DNA of 34,576 nt from Acanthaster planci (taxonomy: Eukaryota > Echinodermata > Asteroidea > Valvatida > Acanthasteridae). Every line of letters starts with the position of its first letter. Position 1 is the first letter of the stretch. The DNA is taken from contig NW_019091487.1 in assembly GCF_001949145.1 (NCBI RefSeq), positions 231,105-265,680 on the forward strand, written 5' to 3'. Both the position numbers and the translations under genes were made by a program. The notes beneath the pieces were generated by a model. That model searched no databases and was not told where the DNA came from. It was given only the letters and a program-made list of their open reading frames with translations. Shown piece after piece: positions 19,962 through 32,500 of the stretch.

Positions 19962-22900
19962 GTACGCACTATCACTACTCAGTTACATGCTTTTTTCATT
20001 CTGTCCAAAAACGGAGAATTCAGCTTAGATTAAAATCAGAAATATGTTAAACTTATGGAATTAGAACCTACTTGACTTACATGAATGTAGGCCTTATTTA
20101 ATGTGCTAAGTTAATTCCATATCCTACTTTCCTAGAACCCCACACCAGACTATACTGGCAGTGGCCCAGACATGCCATAGAGGTACAGAACTGGGACCTG
20201 GTAGTGGGGTTCGTCGTCCACCGTGCTCCCTGAGAGCTGGCCTGGCCCAGGCAGCATGCCATGTCATTAACAGAAATAGAAGCCACAACGCTTGTGGACA
20301 AGTGCTACATGTGTGTCCTACATACATGCCCCTAGTCTTACATGTACATGTATGCCAAATTAAATACCCTAGTACATGCCAAATGCATGCATCGTCATGC
20401 TGAATAATAATTGTGCATGTGAGTGTAGTGCTGTTATGGCCTCAAATTACCCCCATATCTGTGGGGTTCGTCATCTGCCGCTCTTCAGTGGAGCGTGGTG
20501 GCTGATGGACCCCACAGTTCTCTGGGTTGTGTCAACACGGTCAAGTTAATTAAGTCTAGTTCTACAGGCTAAAAGTTTTACTTGGCATGCTTAGCTTTAG
20601 GATATGGATGAGCCTTGTTATCATAGTAACCTTAGTTATGTTACATTTGTTAGTTATTGTTAGGAATACCGTGCTGGAGAAGTACTGACCTTTCTCCATG
20701 CCCAAGGATGCTTGGACATACACCAAATTAATTGACTAAGGAGTAAACGAAGGACCTGTAGGTCCAACCCAAAGTCTTTGCTGCATTTTGATTCCTTGAA
20801 CTTCATACAAATAAGACACTGTCATCTTTTCAACTTTTGGCTGGGTACAAAATGACAGATCTTTTTAATCATGCCTTCAGTAAAATTGGTACTAGGCCTA
20901 CTCTAGATAATTAGAAATGTATTCTTCCAAATGTGTTTTTTTTTTAATAGATGAGGCAGCTATTGAAATTAGCAGCACTGCCAATGGCTGGCTGTGTTAG
21001 CCTCGCCATTGGCATTCCAGTGCTGAAAGCAGAGGCTGTTCCAAATCCAAGGGAGCTGAGACGGAAAACAGTCTTGCCAAAGGAGTTGCCTATTTACGAT
21101 GAGCCTGGCAGCAAAGCGGAGTACCGGTTAGAACCATTAGACACCACTGGCTATGTGTACCAGGCAGTTTCTATTGTTCGGCAGAATGTCTGGAGGTTTT
21201 CTGGGTCAATCCAGGTAATAGGGTTAGAAGAGTTTGCCCCCCAATTAACAATAAATACTGGAGATATTGGCACTTTGTAATCTATTTCCCCTATGACTAG
21301 ATCCAAGTTTTGAATGTGGAACTAGATAATGAAGATTTGAAATTATAATGCCTTACTGTGCATTTTAAAATTAGTTTTGATAATTAGTAACTTGAGTATT
21401 ATTTTTACTAAAAGTAAAGGGCATATAAAAAACAAATACAGATAAACATAAATATATAATTCAGTAATTTTGGTGGTTTTTGCTTTGAATTTTCTAATAG
21501 GGTGCTGTTAACAAAACAAAACAAGCCTACAGATATGCTGAACAGGCAGAAAAGGGTGTGTATACAAGAAATGTACAAAAAAGTTGTCTTTTTTACATAT
21601 AGATATCAACCAGTCAGGTGCTTTGTAGCTGTCATGTCCGTTACCTGGAAAATGACTGTTGTGTCTGGCAGGAACTTAGCGCTTTAAAATTTGTTTGTAT
21701 GACCTGCATTATAGTTCTGTTGATGTTTTGTTCACAAGTTTGCCCTTTCGTAGATAAATGAAGTCAGAGAGAGGTTACAAACATTTGATTTGAAAGGATA
21801 AGTTATCCCAAAATAATTCAGAGCTTTCAGAATTCATGAGAGATTTGGGAGGTTTGTAGAGGATTGATAACGGTAGAATCAAGCCATTCTTACTGTTACA
21901 CGGAAGTGGATGAACTGTGGAAGTTCTGGCATGAAGGATGTTCCATTGGTTTCCTGTACAGTGGTGGATTTGGAGGATTCAGGAAAGTTTGGAGGGAGTT
22001 GCTGTTAGTGGGCCTGCAGTTTCATTTTTGTGTGGTCTGTTTTCCTAGACATCATTGCATACATCAAGACAGAGGAAGGGTTCTTCCCACGAGTGACTGC
22101 TATCGCTTTGGCTGGTCTGACTGGTGTGGTTCTAGCAAGGAAAGGTATGATTCAAATTTTCATTCACTGCCATTAGCATCACTGCTGGTGAGGTCGTCAT
22201 TTACATTTGTTTGGAATTGTTCCAATGACAAAGCTAAAATTTTCATTCACTGCCATTAGCATCACTGCTGAGGAGGTCGTCATTTACATTTGTTTGGAAT
22301 TTTCTCACGTGAAGTTTGTAACTGGTGACTTGAAAATTCAGTACAGTTGTTCCAATGACAAAGCTTTTGGGCTTAAAAGGGAGTGGTTCAAAATTAGGAA
22401 ATAGAAAGTTGTGTGGTTTAAAAGCTCACTTGTCAAAGGTACTCCTGCAGCTGATTTCATGAAGCTTCATACGCAACGTTGTAACTTCATGTACACAAGG
22501 TTTTATTGCGCAAGTTTTGCAACGAAGAATGGCATATTTCAAGGAAGTTACCCGCTGCCTAAGTTTTGACTTCTACAACATATGACAAATTTTGTAGTCA
22601 TTTTTAGGTTGTGGAAGCTGTGCTGAAGAAGTCGAAAATGAGCAATTTGACTAAGTACTCATGTTTGCTTAAGGCTCATAAATGCTAAACTTGACATGGT
22701 TTATGTGAGAAACGTACACTTCATTTTTTTGGAGGTAATGAAAATCAGACAAAAACGTTTTACCGCCATTAGGATCATTGACTGTTCAATGATTGCTTTA
22801 ATTTTGAAAAGAAAGACCAGTTGTAAAAGCTGAGGTCGTCTTTATCTGATTGAAATGCTCAAAATTGCAGAGTTATGGCCTGAATTCTTTGCTTCACCAC

Positions 22901-24593
22901 TTTACGCTGGGGTGCCCAGTACCGGAGACATTAGGTTTGTACGCACAGCCGGGCTGCCCGAAATCTGACAAAGGAGCTGGACCTTGTGACAAAAGATGGT
23001 ACTAGGAATGAAAGACCGGGCTGCTGGGAATTGCAAACATTTTTCAGTTGTCAATCGTGGAGGTAATCCGTCATTGTTTTGAAACAGTAAACCACTATTT
23101 GTGGCGTTCAGTGCGAGCAGATTACAACCGGGGACAAAAGCGCTCCAGCACTCCAATGATGAGCGATACAATACCGCTGCATACTAAACTAGCCGCATTT
23201 GAAAAGATGCCAGCAGTGCACTGGGCCAGTTTGGGGAACAAAAGAAAATTACGCAACACCGCACAATCTGGACTTTCTTTAAAAGGCGGCAGGCCTGGCT
23301 GAAATACTTGGGCGTCAATAAATGTTTCTTGTCAGATTAGAGTAGCCACCATACAGTCGTTCATGTGAGTTGTAAATGTCCAGTAAATGAAGTTATGAAT
23401 TTTTGAAGAATTTTGGAAACGGAAAATCTTGAAAATCCTCTGGGAACTTGTCGTGCAACTTCAATTTAGACCCGACAGCATGCGGTTGAGGCTTAAACGT
23501 AAAGCAAAGTTACATCAAGTTTCATGAAATTGGCTGATGGATTACTGGCTAGTGACAAATCTCTCTTCACCACAACAGGGAAAGTGATTCATTTAAAGCT
23601 GAAATATTTCATGGATTTTCAAAGAGTGGTTGGTCTCGTGCATGCGTGTATCCTGCATCTAGGTATTCTGTCTCTATTGGGGTTTCTCTTTAAGTCTATT
23701 CACCACATAGTGATTGTCATGAAATGAGAATTTTGTAGATTGAACCCTGTTCAAATCCTGCTTCAGCCCATTTTTTCCTCTATACAACTTTCTTTAAATT
23801 CCGTGCCAGTCGATTTGTCCTCTAATTCTAGTAAATCAGTTTTTCACATTTTTGGATGGCATCCCAGGTGGAGTATTCCGTAAAGTTCTCTACTCTGGTG
23901 CTCTGATGTCGGCCACAGCGTCCATCTGCTATCCCTACCAGGCTGTAGAGATCACCAAGGCAGAGTACCAGGCACTACGGGGTTTCTGGAATGACAGCAT
24001 AGGTGGTGGAATCACCGGTCGGGTCATGGAAAAAATGAGTCAAGGAGATAGCAAGGTTAGGGCTGTCAAGATAAACGATCAATCACCAGTCGTGGCATTT
24101 GGCCTCATCGCATGAAACTAAGGCACTTTAATCAGTTAAAGACTTCTAGCAAATTTTCATATTTATTAAACTAATAAAATGTATCAAAAAGGTTTATTCT
24201 TTGGACCTAACTTATCAAGAGACATCAAGGAAAGTAGTGAGGATGTTCGTTACCTTCCTCAGTCCCACAAAATCCTCTAAATTCTTCTGATGGATTTGAG
24301 GGTTCTGCGAAAGTTAGATTTTCCATATCAGTGTTTTCATACAACCATTGGTACGTCTCAAACATTTTGGAGGAATATTACATGTAAACATTACATTTGA
24401 ATATTTCAGTACAAGTGCTTTCTATATTTCCCTTTTTAATATATAGAAGAAAGATGCTGAATCAAATGGTCCAACTTCTGTGGAAGACGAGACACCCACA
24501 TCTAAGGAAAGCATCATCGAATCATCGCCCTCTGGTGATCATGGAATGTCAAACCCAGAGGACAAGGATATGTACTCAACGCGATCGTCATGA
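19947..24593 (+). CDS. APOOL: MICOS subunit MIC26/MIC27 (APOO/APOOL family), complete (6 exons, 254 aa)
   Basis: MICOS subunits of this family sit in the mitochondrial inner membrane and help form crista junctions; MIC27 also binds cardiolipin. Exons 19947-19961, 20951-21214, 21501-21555, 22049-22144, 23868-24055 and 24447-24593 join in phase. The first hydrophobic segment (residues about 12-30, AALPMAGCVSLAIGIP) precedes KELPIYD, matching the human PEQLPIY block. IKTEEGFFPRVTAIALAGLT (about 117-136) and the following GVVLARK, then LYSGALMSATASICYPYQAV, fit the two conserved membrane segments. The acidic tail ends NPEDKDMYSTRSS, very close to the human APOOL ending HPEDIDMYSTRS, so APOOL fits better than APOO. 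An in-frame upstream ATG at 19932 would add MQNLK. Human APOOL is 268 aa. It is divergent to NMD3. Confidence 0.92.
20134..20515. repeat. GTGGGGTTCGTC hairpins in MIC27 intron 1
   Basis: GTGGGGTTCGTCATCTGCCG at 20461 pairs imperfectly with GCTGATGGACCCCAC ending at 20515, around a short loop. A related half-site, GTGGGGTTCGTCGTCCACCG, lies at 20214 and pairs with ACCCCACACCAG near 20138. This looks like a short repeated foldback, half of it duplicated. Confidence 0.5.
20951..21214 (+). CDS. APOOL: MIC27 coding exon 2
   Basis: Acceptor TTTTTAATAG, donor GTAATA. Exactly 88 codons: membrane segment 1, then PNPRELRRKTVLPKELPIYD and a charged linker to RFSGSIQ. Confidence 0.9.
21501..21555 (+). 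CDS. APOOL: MIC27 coding exon 3
   Basis: Acceptor TTCTAATAG, donor GTGTGT (weak). Codes GAVNKTKQAYRYAEQAEK. Phase at both ends agrees with its neighbours. Confidence 0.85.
22049..22144 (+). CDS. APOOL: MIC27 coding exon 4
   Basis: Acceptor TTTCCTAG, donor GTATGA. Codes IIAYIKTEEGFFPRVTAIAL and AGLTGVVLARK, like human DFLPKMGVITVSGLAGLVSARKG. Confidence 0.93.
22154..22385 (+). repeat. 83-bp tandem duplication after MIC27 exon 4
   Basis: AAATTTTCATTCACTGCCAT opens at 22154 and again at 22237, with near-identical following sequence through GTCGTCATTTACATTTGTTT. The trailing GTTCCAATGACAAAGCT occurs in unit 1 and once more near 22347. Confidence 0.8.
22897..23492. mobile_element. piggyBac-like element, diverged copy 2
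   Basis: Long stretches match the reverse complement of 10617-11160, for example GCAGTGCACTG, the ACACCGCACA region, TTGGGCGTCAATA and TTGTTTTGAAACAGTA. The left end starts CCACTTTACGCTGG after TTCA (a decayed TTAA); the right end is poorly preserved before TTAA at 23493-23496. It lies in MIC27 intron 4. The 84-codon frame at 23048-23302 parallels a minus-strand frame in copy 1 (DYNRGQKRS / DYHQGQKCS), but no transposase motif was recognised. Confidence 0.65.
23868..24055 (+). CDS. APOOL: MIC27 coding exon 5
   Basis: Acceptor CATCCCAG, donor GTTAGG (weak). Codes GVFRKVLYSGALMSATASIC, YPYQAVEITKAEYQALRGFW and on to QGDSK. The CYPYQAV motif matches human CYPVQSV. Confidence 0.93.
24447..24593 (+). 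CDS. APOOL: MIC27 coding exon 6 (last)
   Basis: Acceptor AATATATAG. 48 codons, from KKDAESNGPTSVEDETPTSK to MYSTRSS, then TGA at 24591-24593. Confidence 0.93.
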   Translation, partial: KKDAESNGPTSVEDETPTSKESIIESSPSGDHGMSNPEDKDMYSTRSS

Positions 24594-25534
24594 TGATTTC
24601 AAGAGCTGGCAAATTACATACTCTGATGATATCAAAGCTGTCTCCCAAGGACAATCAGAGCTCCCGGAGATTACAAACTCTTGAAATCTCAAAGAGTATC
24701 CAATTAATTAAATCCTCCAGACATCTGAGGTTCATCTTGTGTCTGTTTGCAGTGATAAAATTTGCTTTTATTCATAGGAATACAAAGACAGGATGCATTG
24801 CTTATATGCAAAACATTATATGTTTCCGGTTCAAAGAGACTACTTGTCAAAGACACGGAAAGAATGTCACATCCTGCCTCCACTTTTTTCATTTTGATGT
24901 CGTTTCAGTAAAGGTCAGTCATCTCAGAAATGCTGAAGTGAAAAGACGTGAATCTCAGACAGAGAAATATTTCCAATTTGTTAGGAAATACTTTGAAATT
25001 TTCCTTGACCTCCCATAGACTTCATGTACAACCGTTGAAGTGGAGTCAGGCCGGATAAACATTCTTTCTAAAAATATTAGTCACACTTTTATAAAGGAAA
25101 CACTGGATTTTATTTTCAATTGCTGGATTTTATTGAGTTTAAGAATGACTGTATTAAAATTACAAAGGTAGATGATATCCAATGTATGAGTGGTTCTTTC
25201 ATTGATTGTTACTAACTGGAGGTAAATGGTTTAAGTGGGAAATTTAGGCATTGACATTTTGTTGATGTGCAACTGTTCTCTTGAGACGGGAGTTTTATGT
25301 ACCGTGTTTACATTATCCGTCTTCGTAATGATACCTCAAATTTAGGGTAGAAGAAATAGCAACTTTTAAAAGTCTGAATTATCGATAATGTCCCCCATTA
25401 TATAGCAAACTATTTGTTTTTATTTGTGTAAAATTACTGCATAGTGGCTTCCTTCTTAAGTTTGGTTCTTCTTGTCCTTTGGAATAACTGGTTTATACAA
25501 GATATCTGTAGAGGTTTGGTCTTTCATTTAATTA

Positions 25535-25540
25535 AATAAA
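25535..25540 (+). terminator. APOOL: Candidate poly(A) signal for MIC27
   Basis: AATAAA about 940 bp after the stop. An ATTAAA variant nearer the stop (about 24711) would give a shorter 3' UTR. Confidence 0.35.
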
Positions 25541-26130
25541 GATAGAAATAATTACCCCTAAAGGAAAAACGTCAGTCTCGGTCTTCTCCGGCCGCTTCTT
25601 GACTCGACGAAACAGTGAAGATTTAATATGTACAATGATTAATACTAAGGAAATGTGTCCTTCCGCGGGAAGTCAGCGTAGGGAGAAAACACTGCCTAAT
25701 CAGATCCTATCCCCGCATCTGGACACAAGTTAAACTAAGAAGAAATGGCTGCTAGATGAAGTAGTGGACCAGTGACTTGTGGAAGCTCGGCTGCACAGCG
25801 AAGGAGTGTGTTGCATTCTGCATGCACTAAGCTTTTATACTACTTTGCTGGAATGAAGAGCCCTACCCTGTCCATTGAATTCAATTATAAAAGCCGCAGC
25901 TCTGAACAAACAGGGGGATTAACCGACCTCTAAAAAAAACCAGGGCAGGACTGCAGCGCTAAAGCTGTTCAGGAATTCACTACATATCTCATAAAACTGG
26001 AGTCACCATTACCCAGAAAAATATTGATTTCCCAGCAGGCAATGGTTGTTTTTTCCTTATTAAAAAGACCAATGTTCTGAAAGAAGAGAACAACAATGGA
26101 CTGTTGAGGGGTTATTGTTTATCTGATCAG

Positions 26131-26356
26131 GGGTGTTGAGGTGGTGCAGTGGTACTTTCCTTGGCTTCTGCCTTTGCGGCCTGGGTTCAAATCCTGCCCA
26201 GGTCGACATGCGTATTGGGGGTCTCAGTCCACAGAGTTTCCCTAGAGTATTCGTCTCGTTTTCCTCCCTCATCTTATTTCTTGTATTCTTCCTCGGGTCC
26301 CCAAGGAGAGCAATTTTTAATTGATAAGGTCTTTCCTGAATAAATAATTGACTGAG
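26131..26356 (+). mobile_element. tRNA-derived SINE
   Basis: GTGGTGCAGTGGTACTTTCC (from 26141) fits a polymerase III A box, and GGTTCAAATCC at 26184-26194 is a B box; the spacing is tRNA-like. A non-tRNA body follows and ends in an A/T-rich tail (TGAATAAATAATTGACTGA). It lies between MIC27 and ADAM17. I could not name the family. It is not a tRNA gene: no cloverleaf acceptor stem closes it. Confidence 0.7.
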
Positions 26357-26399
26357 CAACGGAAACTTTTTAACCTTTGACCATTATGCAAATAAGCCA

Positions 26400-26518
26400 G
26401 TCAAAACATGGCCGACGCTCACTTGTTTTTCACGTCCAAAGACTTTAGTTTTAGTTTTAAACGAGTTTAAAGGGTTTTCATCCTTTTTCGCATTATTTTT
26501 GTATATTTATGAATCATC
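26400..26518 (+). promoter_or_regulatory. ADAM17: Probable ADAM17 5' UTR / promoter
   Basis: The sequence directly before the ADAM17 start includes AAACATGGCCGACG at about 26405, a YY1-like ATGGC element often near transcription starts. No TATA box was identified. The transcription start is not determined. Confidence 0.35.
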
Positions 26519-26588
26519 ATGGCATCAAAATTAGTATTTGTTCTCTTCTCTTTGCTACTAGTCGCTGTCAGTGTGCTTAAAACAAATG
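26519..26588 (+). CDS. ADAM17: ADAM17 coding exon 1 (signal peptide)
   Basis: ATG 26519 then MASKLVFVLFSLLLVAVSVL and KTN; donor G|GTAAGT. A hydrophobic core of about 15 residues is typical of a secretory signal. Confidence 0.85.
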
Positions 26589-29500
26589 GTAAGTCAGTTT
26601 TGGAAACCTGTCGTGCGTTAAATTGTACAGTCGAGTTGCAAGTTTGTTCCTATGAAGTACTTACCAGTTAGCGTGTAATCCCGACACTGCAGTTTGGGCA
26701 ATAATTTAATTGCAAAGAAGGTTGCATCCTACTTCTACTTTGTTCATTAGTTATGGATCTCAATGAAGGTCAGTCATTGCTGGAATGGTCATGATGGTGA
26801 AATAGTGTGTATCTGGGACTGAAAAATACATGTAGGCCTACTGCCTAAGTAGGCTAGGCCCTAGGCCTATTTTCGAAATAAAATTTTCCTGTCTTGGATT
26901 CTAATTAGTAATCACCTGATCACGCTACATTGTAAAGGGGATCGTATACTTTAGGACCCCCCATTTTTTGTCATTTTAATCTTTCAAAATTGGTAAGTCC
27001 CCCCAAAACAAAGGTAACACTCTGTTTCCATGGTTTATTGCGCTGATCCTATTTTTTGGAAATTTTAAATTGTAAAGCCTAAAGGCATGAAAGGGGATTA
27101 TAAATTTGGGGACCCAGTTCCTTTGATAGAAGAGTGAGCTACATTTTAACTTTTGAATTCACCTTGGTAGATGACTGTGACATCTTGCTCAATAACTGTT
27201 AATGTTGTCAAAAAAGGGCAGGGTTTTTGGGTTTTGAGGGAAAATATGAGGGAAAACTGTGAGTGTTTCAACACATGCCAGGTGGTGGATTCAACTTTGA
27301 ATGGTTCGTTTATCAGTAAGAAAGTAAAATTTTCTCTCAATTTACAATATGAAATTTCTAAAAAAAAGTAGGGTCAGCGCAATAAAGAGAGAGTTTCCTT
27401 TGTTTTTTTTTTAGGAGCGGACTCACCAGTTTTGCAAGAAATGTAAAAAACTGGGGGGGTCCCCTTCCCCCCATAATTTCCCTCAAAACTCCAAACCCTG
27501 CCCTGTTTTCACATCATCAACCGTATTTTATAGTTATTGAGCATGATGCCACAGTCATCTACCAAGGTAAATTCACAACTTAAAATGTACTGTAGCTCTC
27601 TCTTCTATTATTAGAACAGGGTTCCCAAATTTACAATCCCCACATTTAATGCTATGGTTTGAATTCAGTTTTTCTTTTTGCAATGTTCATCTGGTTATGC
27701 AAACTCTGCTTTTTAACCAAATTTTCTGCTTTTTATTTGACCATTTTCGGAGGCAGGGGGATGGTATATTGTTTTCATGAGGTCGGGAACTGAATCACAA
27801 TCTAGCAACAATGCTAGACAATGTGCCACTTGATTGTGCAATGGTGACATAATTTTTGAAGTACTTTAGGTTATCGTTTGTAGATGACATTGATTTCTTT
27901 ATCGGCTGAGCCAATTTACAGGAAATGTGCTACGAGTGCAACCCCATATTTAAATGAAACTTTCCTTTTATTTGGAATCTCTAAAACCAGATCGAGGGGA
28001 TTTTTCGGTCAAATCTTGCATTGGAGGTGTTGAATTTGGTGGGTAGGCGAGTTCAGTTCTGCTGAGGAAAACATTAACGCGAAAAACCAGAGTTTTGCCA
28101 AAGTGTACCTTGTACATGAAAATGTTGCCAATAAAAATCTCCATCACTTCCCATTAAAAATGTTATGGTAATCATGGCAATTTTCCAAAATAGCCATCAG
28201 AAATAGATTTACCATAAACTCCAATGGTCATGGCGGCTATGTCGTGTGTATTGGCCACTGGGTGCGCATTACAAAAAGAATTACACTGGATATCCTGTCC
28301 ATGCGAATTCAGTTGATGAAGAAAAGTTAACACAAAAAAAATGGAGTTTTGCCAAAATTACTTCATGCGTGAAAATATTGCCAATAAAAATTTCCTTTGC
28401 TGTGGCAAATCTTATAATTACCACAGCAATTTCCAAAATAATCATCAGAAATAGATCTACGATAGACTCCAACAGTATGGCAACGGCGACTGTGTCTTGT
28501 GTGTTGCCTCTGCGAAAAGCACAGTTTAGCTGATGAAAAAAGTTAACGCAAAAATAATAGAGCTTTGGTGAAGCTTACTTCGTGCATGAAAACATTGTCA
28601 TTACAAATCACCATTGATTTACCTTGGCAAATTTTTATAATTACTGTGACGATTTTCTTTATGACTAAATTCTGTATGAATATAAAAGATGTTTAAAGTT
28701 TGACAGGAAGAGCAAAGCATTGTGGGGAATCTCAAATAGCACAGTTTACGACTGCCATTTCCATGATTGCAAGTAACAACCCTGCATGTAGGTTTTAGCC
28801 AAGAAATTACCAGCAAAAGTGCAAGACTTTAAAACAGTAAAATACCAGTTTTTCCCTTTGTCTGCCCTTCATTAGCAAGTTTACACCATGTGCTGACATA
28901 CTGGGAAACGATTCACAAAGATGATGTCAAGCATCATGTCGTTAGGAGAAGTGTGGAAGAAGGTGGAAATCATGAGAGGAAAGTGTCCTTGTCAGTGATG
29001 GGAAGGTACGTTATAGGAGTTTGACAGTGCAATTTTGGGGTTGATTTGAGCTTTTTTGGTTTAGATTATTTACTCTGAATTTCAACTTTTGTACACCTGC
29101 TCTGTAAAAAATGATGGGAACTTTAGAATTTTTAGCTTTTTGCTGGCTGTTTTCAGCTTTGTTTTTCATGTTCCAAGAGTGATGAATTAATGCAAATTAG
29201 CTGCCAAACAAATACTAGTAGTATGAGATCAATTCTGGTGATATTTTCATGACAAATAACAAAGGTCAGATGGAACAGGGACATGAAAATGTCACACTTT
29301 TGGACCCCTAATTTCTGGAATTACCTGTATATAAACAGATGTGGATTGTCATCCCTTTTCCCATAGCACCCTACCCTTGTGATCAGGTCTCTACCCAAAG
29401 GGGAATCAGTGTCTCTCAGCCTTGATAAAAAGCAGAATATACATTATAGTGGGATATTGGGCATTGTCTGACCACTTTGGTATTTGTCTGGCCAAGATTC

Positions 29501-32500
29501 AGACATTGTTGGGCAAACTTAATGTCCGAAGGAAACATACATTTAAAAACACCAAAAGTATGCTGTACCAAAATAAAAATTAATGACTCAGTTGGGCCTC
29601 CAACAATCAAGCACAGTAATGTAGGTTGTTGCATGCAGATTGTGGTTTTAGTCACTGCACAGTAGGCCTACTGTGTCTATCACCAATGACTGCCATTTAC
29701 CACAGCTCCCTTACTTCCTCACTAAGGATGTGAGCAAGTGTGTATAAAAATAACTCAAACATCAAATGGAATACTTCCTGTTATTGAGCATGGTATGAAG
29801 CAGGTGTATATGTACAGGTGGGAAGGTGTGTCTTTAAATTCAGGCTGGATTTTCATTTCTGTTGACGTAATGTGTGGCTCAACGCAAGGTTTCAGTCAGT
29901 ATTTAAGACAACTAGATGTCTACATTTGTCTTTGTCAACAAAAGCAGAGCATTCATATTATTTCAGAGTGAAGATTATGCCTCTCATGCCTTTCCACAGC
30001 AGTGTGGATCATCAGAAATTGCTTGCAGGACTTCCCAAAATCACCATGACACTTTGTCATGATGTGACACAAGATAAATGTGTCTTGGATCAATCAAGAT
30101 CTGAGTGTTTTGCCATATGTTGATGAATTTGGAAATGTATAGTTCGACAGATTTCAATGTTATTTTTATGTAAATTGTTCGAAGAATATTCCACCAAGTT
30201 ACTACACAGTGATAGATTTTTGGAAATTTTAAACAGTTTTCTACTCCTACTAAGGGTTAAAAATACAAAGATAATTTGTCATATGTCCGATGAATTACAC
30301 CGTAGTCTGTATAGACTGGTTTTGAAAGATTTGATCATACTCATTTAGCTTTGAAACATTCTTCTGTTTGGAAGGCAATTTGACATGCGTCTTGCCCCGC
30401 AGACCAACCTATTCTCTCATGACTTCAAAGCCTTTGTGGTTGACAGCCAGGGAAATAAGAGAGAATCCCCTGTTGACACCGAGAGTTTCTACACAGGATA
30501 TCTGGAAGGTAAAGTCAAATGTCATAAATAAGGCACTCGTCCTCACTCCTCAGATCCTTCAAAACCTTTTACATACTTAAAGTAAGTTTGTATGATACAA
30601 AACCATATTTCCAAATATAGTAAGAGAGATATGAACAGACTTGCAATGGTTTGATCTTCTTAGATGAACCAGAGACTGTAGTGAAAGCTCACGTAGATGA
30701 GGGATTGCTCACCGCAAAAATCTATGCAAAGAAAGAGCACTATAATATAGAGGTAAGCAAAACCAGACTGTAAACGACTTCAATTTTACTGTTTTTTTTC
30801 CCATTCTTGTTCTCTTTCTTCTTTTTGAAATTGAAATTCACTTCTCTGTTTTATTTTCTAGATAATTTTTCACGACAAGTACATATGTGATGTTGCCCAA
30901 AGGGACTCCCTGTGCCTTGGTTGTTTGTACCATGCACAACATTACCCCCCCTACTTCCATTCTCTACTTGTACAAGTCCACAATACGTCCTGTCATGGAG
31001 TGACGTAGTCATGTATGGGCTGGGACTCCAGCCTGTCATCCGTCCCTGGTAGACAGAATCCAGCGGCGTGTTGTTAATTTGGTGGGACACGATCTGACTG
31101 CATTCCTTGAACCTCTATCACTCTGTTGTTCTGTAGCATTTCTGTCCCCTGTTCTATCACGGAAGGTGCTCCACTGGCGTTTCTGCTTTAATTCCACCAA
31201 ATCGTCCCATTGGTCGCACTGCACGTTTTTATACTTGACTCATCTATAAAAAGTTAATGTTCCTAAAACCAATACTGCGAGGTACTCCCCCCGGTTTCTT
31301 TCCATGTTCTGCCTCGCTTTGGAACTCCTTACCTGCATCCTGTTTCCCTGCTAGTTATAAACCTGTCTCAGTTCAAACGAAACATCAACAGTTATCTTTC
31401 TTCCTTCTAAAAGTCCTAGGCTCTCAGTTCTCTGCTTTAACTTTGCTATTTAGCCCTCACCCTGAGTGGCCTCTTGGGGCCTTGTGTTGGCTGACTTCTT
31501 TACCAAAAAAAATGAGTATTTACTTTTTTCTTGACTTTGTATTTCTTGCTAAAGTGTTGTCTTGATTGGATTGTGATTCGTGACTTTTTTCTTTGACTTT
31601 TGATCATGTTTTATGGTTAAATACATATAAATTTATCCGTCTTGCACAGCCATCATGGAGACACATCAGAGAGCCGCATGACTTTCACATGATCGCCTAC
31701 CGTAGCTCTGATGTGAAACGCAATGAAACGTAAGCATCACATTTAAATACAAGATCAAAATTGTGTGTTGAAACGAGGTCAAAGTCTACGGGCTTTGTGT
31801 GTATCAGGTCAAATGGAGTTTTGCACTAAAAAAAAAAACTTGGAGGAGTTCCAGTAGGTTTTATCTGATCATCATGATGGATAAATGGAGTTCCTTAGTG
31901 GGAGGACTTCTTTGATACCATATTCATCTTTGGTAGAAACATCAAATTTCGGGAAGTGATGGGACTGGGTTTGAATATTGAAGGTTCCTCAGTCATTTTC
32001 CAGCTACATACGTGCACATAGCCTGACACAAATTGAAAAGAAAAATGGGGTTTTTGTTGACTGGTCACCCGGCCTAGTTATTTAGGACAGAGAACTGCTA
32101 GGACTGGACTTCGTTGCCTTGTCTATTTCCTACATGTTGGCTTTATTCATCAAGCATTATTAATAATCTCCTCTTTCAGTTCTCCTTATCTAGTGGCAAA
32201 GTCTCTGAATATTTTTCTTACCGGTTCCAGGTCTTCATTTTGTCCCTACGATCACCACCTACCAAAGGGAGTGAAGTATGAAAAGACAGCTGAACAAATG
32301 CCGAGGAAAACAGGCACAAGCCAATGTAAGTTACCTTCCTTAGGACTTCTGTTTATCAAAGCTTTAGTTTGCATCATGATCACTTGTTAGCCATTCAACA
32401 ATAATGGCTGGTTCACAGGTTACATGTTGTGTATGACTGCTCAGTGGTTGACGAAAAGGTGGCCGATCAAACTCAGTTATAGGTGGTCTTTGGTTTAAAA

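Noticed and set aside
21864-22259. 131-codon plus-strand ORF
   Set aside because: Reads MIC27 exon 4 in the wrong frame and continues into the tandem duplication.
24590-25018. 142-codon plus-strand ORF
   Set aside because: Begins at the MIC27 stop in another frame and runs through the 3' UTR; no family similarity.
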